A stretch of 64,000 nucleotides of DNA from Hippasteria phrygiana. Its lineage: Eukaryota > Echinodermata > Asteroidea > Valvatida > Goniasteridae. Shown here piece by piece: positions 37,601 to 49,600 of this stretch. Within the stretch, counting starts at the first letter, position 1; every line of letters begins with the position of its first letter. The position numbers were made by a program, and so were the translations under genes. The stretch spans positions 1 to 64,000 of the forward strand of contig JAZGUH010000053.1 in assembly GCA_037893225.1 (NCBI GenBank), in the 5' to 3' direction. Below the pieces are notes generated by a model. That model was given only the letters and a program-made list of their open reading frames with translations, searched no databases and was not told the origin of the DNA.

Positions 37601-40600
37601 AACAAACACGAACTCAATTGGTCCATTCAGAATATTGGGTGAGAAAGTTTCTGTTTTTATTAATAAAGAAACTTTACCGTTTTTTCCCTCAAACCTGTGT
37701 AATAACTACTGAATGAGCTGAGAAAATACATCACTGCTTCGGGATCCTCAATCACAATAACTGCAAACTGAAAAGCTTGCCAGAATATTCTAGAGGGAAA
37801 AGACATGGCCAGCTACAAGCGATCTACATCAAAGAGACATGTCTATCAGCAGCAGCAGAGAAACATTGGGATATATATATGAAAATGCCTACAAAGATGA
37901 ACGTTGCTATCACATAGTTCTCAAGTATCATCATCATCATCATCATCATCAATCTCCAAATCCAGCTAAGGGACGTTGACCCACCCACACCAATCGGTCA
38001 GTCGAGATGTGCAACAGGTCAGGGGCTGACAGAGCATGGTCGGCCTCCAGCTGTCGCACCCAGATATTTCGGGGTCTCAGCGCACTTCAACAACTCCGGG
38101 CAGATACCATCGGATCCCGCAGCCCGACCGTTCTTGAGTTTCCTGATGGCCTGGCGTACCTCGAAAAGTGAGGGTGCATCTGAAGAGATATTTGAAGCTA
38201 GGGAGGTGGTGGCTGCTGCAGCATCCAAATCAGGGCAGGTAGTTGCGGGAGCATGATTTAGCATGGCTTCTTAGTGTTCACGCCAACGAGCCAATGCCTC
38301 CTCCGTTGACTTGCAGGCAGTGCCGTCTGACTTGGAGATAGGCGGAATAATATGCCTTGACTGCGGAGTGCCTCGCATAGACTTGATTGCACGGTAGGTT
38401 GAGCTGAGATTATTTGTGGTGAGCCCCTCTTCGGCATCATCTGCCAGGCTATTATAATAACCTTCTAAGTCGTTCTTAGCCTTGGCTTTGAAGACCCCTT
38501 TTGAGCCGTTGCCATTCCTGTTTATTGCCTTGGAGGTGGGCAGTGCGCTTCCTGTCCAAGATGTTCAGCGTAGAAGTGGTGAGCCAGGGACGTCTTCGCT
38601 GCCTACAGAAACTGACTGTCTCTGTGGCTGCTGAGATGATAGCTGACTTAACAGAGAGCCAGGTGGATTCCGGGTCATCTGGGAGGGACTCAAGTGCCTG
38701 GAATGTATTACGGACTGTGATGTTGTACTGAGTACGGATTTTAGTATCCTTTTGAAGTACCTTAATGTCTAGTCTCCGGCTTTGCGGTTTGGATATCCAA
38801 TGGTAGGGTTGGATTCTGAGAGCTCCGACAACTAGGCGATGATCAGTGTTAGCTTGGGACTCTGCGCCCCTATACACCATGTGGTCAATCTCTTTCGTAG
38901 TGCGACCGTTGTTTGATATCCAGGTGAGACGGTGAATATCTTTCCTCCTGAAGAATGAGCCAACAACAGCCAGATTGGCAAGCGAACACATCCCGAAAAG
39001 GCGAGTTGAGTTGTCATTGAGACGGTGACCGGAGCTGTATTTCCCGACCACATCCTCATAACCCAAGCAGTCGACTCCACACACAGCATTGAAATCTCCA
39101 ATGACTAGTAACTGGTCGTGGGGTGGGGTGGAGAGTATTAAAGGCTCCAGTTGATTGTAAAAGGCATCTTTATCAGTGATGGTGGCATCCTCCGTCGGTG
39201 CATAAACTACACAAATTGTAAGATAACCATGACGGTGGCGCAGACGTGCCTGTAAGATACGGCTTGAGACTGGCTTCCAGGCAGTCAGTGAGTGTGCAAC
39301 TTTGAAATGAAGAAACAGAGCAACGACGCCCCGTCTTTGGTTGTTACCACCAGTGGTACATGGTATATTCATTGATAGAGGCATATCCACTGCCTGGAAT
39401 GCGTGCTTCAGTGACTCCAGCAATGTCAATCCGGTATCGTGCTAACTCGCTCGCGACAGCTTCTGAATAGCCTGGGTGGCACATGGTGAGGACGTTCCAG
39501 GTGGCGATTCGGAGAGACGAGTGCATATCAAGTTTGTGCCCAGAGCTTCGCCATAACCCTGGCAGGGGCCCATTCAACGGAGTGCTATCAACCAGGCCAG
39601 TTGAACTCCGGGATGCAGTTTAAAGTCATACCCAGGATGTGATAGCATAAAAAAACAAGGATAGAAGAAACGAACTCCACAACACCAAGAAAGAGATACA
39701 TGAACAAGAACTGGTAAGGAATGCCGAGGGAATAAAGAAAAAGAACCTCTAGAGAGAGAACATCAGACCAATAATATTGGTACTACCAAAGATCTTAGCA
39801 GAGAAGGCCATCACTGCTGACAGTTGAGTTGCACTGTCTAAACTGCTTGACATGTCAGAAGTGTTTAACACTGTCAAAAGAGCTCTTCTCTTCGATGATC
39901 TTCAAGGAGTCTTAGGAGAGCCATTCAAAACATTTATCAGCATGCCCCAAGGAGACTGTCTAAAGCCATATACACGTAGTCTTCATACTCTACCTTGCAA
40001 AAGCATTGAAACCACTCAACTCAGAAGCAGTGCCAAATCTTCAAGACCATGATTATACATGTAGCATGCAGCAGACGCCACAATCGCTTTCTGCATAACT
40101 GCATAACTTTCCAAACAAAGAACTACATAGATGAATTGATCACCAGAGACCTTAAAGAGACGGGGATTGATTTTAAGAACCAACACGGCTGGCAGAAGAT
40201 GGGGATGAATGGAGAATCAGACAAACCCCCACCCACTGATCCTTCGGTTATGGGCTATCAGTGGTGGACTCCCCAGCCCATGGCTAGCCCATGGCTAGCC
40301 CATGGCTAGTCAGTAGCCGGGGTCAGAATGCCAGCCCATGGTTCAACTGCACTGCGAGTATGGGCCAAATCTTCTGAAGCTACCGGCTCTGGTCATGATG
40401 AAGCTGTTCAGGGACAGGGAAAAGGCCTACCTGTATCAACAATATCAGTCTCTTTTAGGAGTTGTCCAGATTTCAGCATCAGGGTAAATTAAGAAGGCAA
40501 ATGCTGTGCATCAACATCATGCGGGCCTTCAAAGCTGGAACCAAGGAATAGAGCCAAAAAGTTCCTTCAAGACACCCCTTTTAGCTACTCTTTTGGAAAG

Positions 40601-43600
40601 TCTTGCAGTCATTTCCTGTCCCATGAGAATGGGGTACCCATGCTCACCTGAACTGCAGAAAACTTTTACTGCCGACTGCTTGGCCAGAAAACTCATCAAC
40701 CTCCAACCACTGCTGCACACGATTATTCAGAAGACACCCCTGCTTTTTGTCCCCTTTTTAATCAAACACCATATTGTTCACCTTGCAGATCCTGTCCAAT
40801 CAAACCAAATGAACTGGAGCTGAAGACTAGATCCTCTTTTCAAGCACACATGGTTCCTGTCAATCTTCCTCCCCAAACCTTGCAGATAAAAGAAGAGGCT
40901 TGGTCATGTTGGTGGCAGGTCTTAAATCCTAAGTTACTTGGCCCAATTGACTCTTCATACCGCGGCCCCAGTAATGTGGGACACAATGTCGTTACGGTCA
41001 AAGGTTTATTTCTGGTCCTGAAAAATCTATACTGTGCACTGTTGCTGTCCCATCAATACTTTTGAGAGACCTATGATTTTATGACCCCCACGTTTGGCTT
41101 GTTAAACTGTAGGCCAGTAATTACCTGCAGTAAATTTCATCTGAATGTGGAGTTGATAGGAACTAGGTGGAGCATGACTTGTCCCCCACAGTTTGTTTCC
41201 TTCTAGAAAGTGATTGAAAGTTGCCATCCTAAAAATAAGTTGAAAAGATGGTGGTGGGGGGGGGGGGGGAGCAGGGCAGGAGTGTTACAATGTTGAGGAC
41301 TTGCATACTATCATACACTTTCCACTTTGCCGACCGAGACACAAATTTGCCGACAGCAATACAAATTTGCCGACAGCAACACAAATTTGCCAACAAAACT
41401 AACTGATGGGACCTGTGAACTGGATTGATGGCTAGCATCCTGAATACCTTATACGTGTAGATGGGACACTCCCAAAGATAAATTCACATGATTCTAGGGT
41501 GGTATACATACACTTTGTTGCTTCCAATTAATTGTATTATACATGTAAGTCCATACTTGTTTATAATGAAAAGTTTACAAATTCCCATCTTGTGCACACA
41601 CAGTAGCATCTTGCAACCAATGCCTGGCTTATGCTGCACGTCTACATTGTTAGTGGCTCTGCTGGTAAGATGAGTTATAGTAGACAACCCTAAATAGTCC
41701 TGAATAGTTACCTGTAGAACATCCCCTCTCCTCCCCTCTATGATAGCTCGCTTCAGGCCTTTACCTGCAATGGCGCTCAAGAAAATAGGAAGCCAATATC
41801 GGGTGGAGAGGCCATAAGGCACTGTGTAGGCTATTGTGTGACCTTTTAGCGAACGACTAACACCCTCTGGGGAAATACACATTAGTTAGTGGCTCTATGG
41901 GATATTTGTTACATGTAGTAGACCTCCGGCACATGATTGTTGGGGTTGCGTGGGGTAGAATTGGGTCTTTTACAGCCCTACCAAGCAAATGGTGTAAGGG
42001 TTTTAAAAGATTAACTGTATGCATGTCCTATACTATGTTTTCGTACTTACATATCTTATCAGCCAAGCACTCCTTTGGAGCAAGAAGTTTATAAGGTACT
42101 ACAGGGCAGTAAGCACATGGAAAGACCTAACAACAAGCTGACACTTGCTGAAGAAGAAGCACTCGCATCTATGAGTCTAGAAGAGGTGAGATAGTAATTG
42201 TATGCAAATGTGACCATTGCATGCAAATGTGACCATTGCATGCAAATGTGACCATTGCATGCAAACTTCATCAGAGACACAGTGAAGCGAAACAAGATAA
42301 GTGTTTTTCAATTTGTGAATGATGGAACGCACTGAACTGATTGCAGCTTTTTCTGAAGAGGTCAATGTTAGCAGTAAAAACGTAGTAGTCAAACAGCAAG
42401 GAAGGTGTTTTCATCAGACGGCCAAACATACTAGTCTCCAATTGGCTCTTTAAGGCTACGTTCAGACTTCGTTTTAGTTAAAACGGTAAAAGTTAAAAGT
42501 CATTCACCACAGGTGGCCGGTTGTAAAATTAAAAAATTAGACACCGTTTTATTAAGTATAGTGAGTTCAACTCGAAGTGGTTTATCTCCATTCTGGAGTC
42601 GCATAGAAACTTCCGCTCATTTACACAAAGTGCGTGCTAGTTCATGTGTACATCATAAAATTGTGTGTACATGTATATGGGATTCATCATGTATATTGTG
42701 CGTGCACAGCTTTCAACTGGTTGCCGGCGTACGTGCTTCGTAACCATTGATTTCCATTGCATTCATTGCTAGGATTGTGCGCACCACCATTACATGATAT
42801 TACTGTCAACATGGCGTTGTAACGAGAGTTTCTTGTTCGAATAATTATGAAGTCAAAGCAGTGGCCATGATGCAATGGTGAACAGTTTTGTTAAAAAGTT
42901 CAACAGCTGCTTAAAGAAATGTCGGAACAATGAACTAAATGTAAGGGCAAGAGCAGAAAGACGGACGTGAAGGCTTCACACTGTATTTAGCAAAGATGGC
43001 TAGCGCATGCGTGCTGGTATACATGGTATAGGACATGCACTGAAGTGCAACCACGATTGTTTACCCAACAAAAGGCGCGCCACAAAAGGGGTTACGTAAC
43101 ACTGGGTCAAATGTGCTAAAACCGTTAAGACATCGTTTTAAAAGATAAAACTGTTCTGGTTTTATCTAAACTCTCCCTCAGAGGTGTTTTAAATCACTGT
43201 ATTAGCGGCGAGATAAAACTGATTCGGTGAAACTTTAAAACCAAATGGAGTTCAACTAGTGTTTTAAGGGAATTTAAAACTGTCTAAAGGTAGCCTTTGA
43301 CCTTTAAATTGTACACTGGGTTGACAGGCATTTTCAAAATGTTGCATTATCATGCCAATTTAAAATAAATGTACTTTTTAAATGTACATTTCTATTTTCT
43401 CTATTGATTTGCACCTTTGTCATGTACATGTTACAGACAAGTAATGATTTTTCAGTGTAATTTACTCGGTGATCAGAATCCAAGTTATGACCTTGTTTCA
43501 TAATTGTACAGAAATGCTTTATCATTATGTACAGTTATAGGCTTTTCCATACAAAAACAAGGAAATGTTCATACAGAATTGTAAAACAAAATCATTAAAG

Positions 43601-46600
43601 ACTTTATTACGCTTTGATATGACCTTTAAACAGAATTTGCCATCTGTTTTAATCTGTTCTAATCTGTCTTTCTGATCAATTTTAATCATGCAGGCTCAAG
43701 AGCGCAGGGCTGAGCTGCAGAAAACAAGGGCCCTTTTGTCCTACTATGAAGCCAGGTGTCACAGAAACAAGAAAATTAAGAGTAAAAAGTAAGAATAAAC
43801 CCATCGGCTGCATGGCAGAAAAAGCACAGGGGCAATTGTGCATCTAAGTGCTGAATTATGCCCTTCTACTAGACAAGCAACAACATTTCCTGTTGCCCAA
43901 ACTTTACCTCGACAAAGCCTTGTCACATGACTTCCATAGGGGGTGGACCAGGAAGGCCATTTTCCCCCACTTTTTCCACTTGCAAGGTTCAGAAGAATTT
44001 ATGCTTGAAAAATGTTGCAAAATTAATAATTATGTCAATTGATAAGTTTCGTCAGGCATAATGGGGTGATTGGATAAACAGTTTGCCCTCATCAAATTTT
44101 TCTTAAACCTTGTGAGCTTTTTTCTGTGTCCTGTGACTTACATCTGAGTTATTTAGGATCCGAGTATTGACCAAGTCCTATTCAAATCAGAGCCTTGGAA
44201 GAGACATGTCTGGGTTCAGCAGAGTCAAGTCATAGGACAGGTTCATGGAAAAGGGCTCAAAGTGTTGAATTTGTCTATGTATTGAAATGTACAATGGTGA
44301 TTTTTAGCAGTGACCTGAAATTTCTCTCATTTTTATAAACAGTCCATTAATTTCCCACTTTGGTCATTACCTGTGGTGTTCATCTTTGCCCACCCATCTT
44401 TGTGTGCTTACAAAAGGCCTCACTTGTGGGACCAACTTTTCAATGTCACTTCTGGGTTGATCACGTTCTTGTGCGCCGAATTAAGGTTAAACTGTGGGAG
44501 TAATTGAATTGGTTTGTCCTTTTTCAGAAGCAAACATATGCACCTAGTGCATATTTATATAAAATATGGAAACCCCTCTGACCATCCATGTTGGCACAAA
44601 GGGGTGGGGGATGGAAAATAGTTAATTGATCATCTCGAATTGTGGTTTTGCCATTTAAACTGTAACTAATTTCGGGTAATTATCTTATAATTGAGGCATT
44701 TTGGATATATTGGCCTCCAAATATGCAAAAAATATTAAATGACGCAACTACATGTAGGAATGTGAAGTAGGGGTGGGGGTGAGGCATGGATTTTCAGGGG
44801 GTCTTGTCTCACAAAGGACTCGGAAAGGACTTGGAGTTGAGGCACTGAAATTTTTCCTGTGTTCATGACATATGGAGTTATTTTCAAAAATTATTTGCAA
44901 ATGCGGGTCAGACCACTGACAACTTTTCTGAAATTTAAGTGATTTGGCACATAATGACCCAAAAGTGGAAGTCCGATTGTTGTACGCAGGTATTTTTGTG
45001 ACAGTCATAATATATTTCATTAGTTTGCAATTATTATCTGATCAATTGGACTTAGTAAAGATATTGAAGGGGAAGGAAGAGTCCGAAGTGGCAGGGAAGG
45101 AAGAATCAGTGTAATGGGACTTGAATGTTTACATGAGGGATGTGAACAAAGTATAGGTTTGTGGTACATGATGTATCACTATGCGAAATTGATCTCTTGA
45201 GTTGTGTGGTTCTGAGAAGAACCAGTTTGTTTTAACTCGACGTTTCAAACAGTAGGCTCTGTTCATCATCAGGCAGAGATGTATTCAAGACCATCGCAAG
45301 TCCCTGCAAGTCCATCACAAGCCCTCCAGTCCTAATCCCAATCGCAAGCTATTCAAATGAGCTTTGACAAAGACATTCCTTTGTCATTGTTCATCCAGTT
45401 ACTTGTGACCAGCTTTATGAAAGGACTTCTGACTGGACTTGCGAAAGGACTTGCAGGGACTCGAGTACAACTCTGTCAACTCTAATCCCCCAGCACTGGA
45501 TCCCAGCAGCACTACTTAAGCCCCTGCAGCAGCTACAGTCAGACAGTCTCCTGATGACGAACAGAGCATACTGTTTGAAACTTTGAGTAAAAACAGTTGT
45601 GTGCTCACAAAAGCATGGCAGATGAGTATGAGCACTGGTGGGGTGAACACCAGAGGCAGAGTGTCAAGGGTGGCTTCTGCGTAAAGCACTCGCCTCTCAC
45701 CAATGTGGCCCGGGTTCGATTCCCGGCTCAGACCATATGTGAGTAGAGTTGTGCGTTGGTTCTCTCCTGTGCCACGAGGGTTTTTCTCCGGGTCCTCCGG
45801 CTTTCCTCCCTCCGGAAAAATAAAACACTTTCGATCTCTGGCTGTGCTCCGTGGTCATACATGTATATGGGTCGATGTGGCCGGCTGCCAGAGACGCCTT
45901 TACGTGCCAGCGACTCGACCACGTTGTAGCCGCGTCCTTCGCAATTCAGCATCCCAGCTGCGAGTAAAGATGATTAGGCTCCCAAATTATTATTATAATT
46001 ATTATTATTATAGAACCACACAACTCAAAAGAATCAGTGTAGTTGGTAGAAAGGATTCTACTAGCAATCATGCACTCTTGTGATCCAGGCATGGTGGGCA
46101 GTATGCATGGACACATTAAAATTTAATGAAGTATATTTTGTTGTATTATAAATCTGTTTAGGTAAACGGCCATTGGATTTAGAATTTGAAAACATGCATC
46201 ATGTAGGAAGCAAAAAGTACATTAAAAAAAGTAGAACTTGGTGGTCCCTTGGTGTTCAATGGTTTTGACTGGTGTTCAATGGTTTTGCTGCATTATGCAA
46301 AGAATTTAAAAAAAATCATTTAACACCAACTGGGCTATCAATTTCTCACTATCTCCAGAATAATGAGAAGGTCACTCTACTTTTTTTTTTTTATTGTTTT
46401 AAAAGGTATCACCGCCTGCAACGAAAAAGCCGGTCCAAGGAAGTGGCAGATAAAGTTAGAGAGAAAATTAAATCTGGACCAGAAGATGCTCAGGAGTTGC
46501 TTTTTGACTTAGCCAAAGCAAGAGCAAAGGTAACTGACACCGTGTTTATACAGCATCAAGCAAACGGTCAGCCCCGGATCAGATCCTGATCGTGCTTGCG

Positions 46601-49600
46601 TTTACACTTGCTGTTGATCGCCCCTTCAAACTCAATTCCCCCAATCTGTTCGCCCTTCAATCCCCCTTGCCAGATGTAATGTAAAAGCGCGGTGTGAGAC
46701 CACATGATGACAGTTAGTTACTACATGAACAATTATCAAATTTCAGCCGTCATGATTTTCTTCATGGTGGCACAGATATTTTTATAATATTAATTCCATA
46801 AATAACATCAAGTCAAGTATACAACATTTGGAAAAAAAACACCCCAAAAAGTTTATGATCAAGGTGGCAATTCCACAAAAGCAACTGTATGTACAGTAAT
46901 TAGGTGCGGATCCAGGAATTTTATAGACGTGGGGGGGGGGGGGGGGCCACACCCAAAACGGACAAATGCGAGTGCGAAGCCCTCTGAGACGATTCCTGGC
47001 CACTTTCAGCTGACTTTTTTTTAAACAAAAGTTAAGATTTTATGGAGAATACATGTATATCATGATTTTTGCCATTATTTTCTAGTGATTATTTTAGCCA
47101 TGTCATGACTACAAAAATGTAGACGGGGGCACACCCAAAACGGATAAATGCGAGTGCGAAGCCCTTATGGCTTGGGGTCCGAAAAATTTTGGATTCTGGA
47201 TGCTCCGTGGTGCAATCTAAGGCGATTCCTGACCACTTTCACCTGACATTTTTTTGAACAAAAGTTGTTAAGATTACATTGTATATGGAGAATATATATA
47301 TCATTTTAGCCATTATTTTTTGGCCATTTTTTAGTCATGTCATGCATGACTACAAAAATCTAAGTTTCTCCCTCCCCCATTTTTGGCATCTAATTTGCAG
47401 TTTTTCCCCTTCATTTTTAATTTATCCGGAATTTTTCTTGGTTTTAATTCAGTTCAGTTGAAGTTTTCAAGAAAAGGGCTTGATTTCAGAATGTTCTTTG
47501 CCCTGTGTTAAAACCATTGGCATATCGGCTGCAAGAGAGGATTTAGGCACATTTAGTATGTCATTCAGTCAAGTGATCCATTGTTTCCTGCTGGTTGGGG
47601 CCATTTAACCTGTAATAAACTTCCCCAAGAGATGCACCACGTTTACACTAGATCCGGCAAAGGGATTAAAAGGGGATCGAACCCGGCAAGGAGGATTAAA
47701 GGGGGATCGATGGACAGAGTTGAAATCCCAGGGCTCCGGGAAATACTCCGGTTTTCTCTTAAAAGAGGGTTTCAGTTCCATGGCATGATTGATAACTTTT
47801 TTTTTTATTATTACATTTTTCAGTAGTTTTCTCTCACCTCCCCCCTTTTTTTCCCCTCTTCTTTTTTTCTTCTTTTTATTTTGGACTTAATTTACCGGGG
47901 GTCATGTGCCCCTCCGCAGCCCCCCCGGATCCGCGCCTGGTAATTAAGATTATTTCCATGTATTTATCAATCAGATTTTAAATTGAAAAATATAAGTAGC
48001 AAATACCATAACACTATACATGTAATTCTTGGCAGTTTAGATCTCAACACATGGGAGTGCATGTTGCTGCCAAATACCCATATGGTCTGCACCAAAGAAT
48101 CCATCTCCCTCACATTTTTGGCAAACGTCTTCAGGTCATCCATGAAGAAAATTTATTTTTCACATATCCATCTGCATTTCATGTCCCGCACTGACCGTTC
48201 AAGGACCACTGATAAAGTAATCAGCACCAGAATAACTAGCAGTGGTGAAAGCAAGTCTCTTAGAAAATACCTCATGTTAACCACACCAAGCCTTTTTTTT
48301 TTAATGTACAATCGGGTTCGTTCTCCAGGTCTTCATGTTTTTGACTAACAAGCACTTGACTCCTTCAGCAGCCCCCCACCAGATCTAAACACAAAAAAAG
48401 CATTTTCAAAGTGAACACACAAAACTGGCAGGAGCGAGATTGAACATGCGACCTCCGGAATACCATATCGACGCTCTACCAACTGAGCTATCGTGCCCTA
48501 AGATAGCAAGAAAGCTCAGTTGGTAGAGTACCGGTATGGTATTACGGAGGTAGCAGGTTTGAATCCGCTCCTACCAGTTTTCTTTTGTTCACTTTGAAAA
48601 TGTTTTCAAATTTACCAAGTCAGTTTCCCCGGTGGTTTGTTTGACGAACACTAAAAAAAATCCACGAGTGGTGTATCTTGTCATAATCCTGCTGACAGTC
48701 TATCCATGTCATTGCCAAATTAGTCTTTCTCTTCTTGCAATCCTTCAACACCATCTTGTGAATCATGAGCTGATCTTTTGTAATCCTGCTGGACCGTGTT
48801 TTTCATCCCTTTTACTCTTCTGGAAACAAATGCTGATCTCATGAGCAATAAGTCTGGTCAAAAGCTTGTACATCACGAGCAAGTAATAATTACCTGTGAC
48901 ATTTAACCCATTTGGCATCCTTCATGTTCAGGACAGTCCATCATAGCAGCCATGCACGAGGCATTTTTTGCAGACGCCGGGCTATCTTGCTGTGCAGGCT
49001 ACGGAAGGTTTTTTAGCCAGTATCCGTGCACATGAGCCATTCCTGAAGCTTTCCAATTACGTATTTTCCGCAACTGCCATCTCACCTTTTCCACACTGAT
49101 CACCAGTTCTTTTTGCTTTGGAACCTGCCTCAGTTCTTCTCTCACATCCCGTAACCATTCAGCTTTGTTGTCGTGCTGCACAGGTTGATCCTAAATACCA
49201 CTTGAAAAGGCTTTTTGCATTGTTGCTGTTGCTGTTGCTGCTGCTGTTGCTGCTCCCAAAGCCATACAAAATGTAATTATTAACCAGAAAAAAATATAAA
49301 ATTATCCCAATAATAATGGCATAAACCTAATTACTATAGCCATGTTTCCTCCTTGGAAACAGCTCTTCATTCATATTTCTAAAAGTGCAGCCATTATTTG
49401 TGCTTGTGTTACAGTTTTAGTTGTATTCCATTTCCTAGGAACGAATGACTCTCAAGCATCGCAACACTGGAAAGTGGGCTAAAGGAACAATGCGGTTTGG
49501 AAAGTATGACCAAAGTGTGAGTTGATTTTTTTTCCCACTAATTTGGGTGCAAATATGCTAACAAGGTATTAAAGAGGCACATTCAAACATCTTATTATAG

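Larger units (their letters stand above)
48400..48645. mobile_element. palindromic pair of tRNA-like repeats with mirrored flanks
   Basis: TTTTCAAAGTGAACACAC and a minus-strand tRNA-like unit (48427-48498) are followed directly by a plus-strand unit (48505-48575). The mirrored flank TTTGTTCACTTTGAAAATG comes next. The right side continues with AAATTTACCAAGTCAGTTTC, the body of the same family at 29.9 and 54.2 kb. Confidence 0.75.
48020..49192 (-). pseudogene. non-LTR reverse-transcriptase remnant split by a tRNA-like palindrome
   Basis: On the minus strand [16 protein letters not shown] and HGYWLKNL (around 49000-49190), then [18 protein letters not shown] (about 48660-48720). After an interruption come [20 protein letters not shown] and the FMDD box [19 protein letters not shown] (about 48090-48280). 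Stops and shifts are frequent. The LINE clade was not determined. The 48400-48645 repeat interrupts it. Confidence 0.65.

Noticed and set aside
37928..37951. CRISPR-like or tandem array at the CAT repeat
   Set aside because: It is a simple (ATC)n tract at the 3' end of a minus-strand LINE; there are no spacers.
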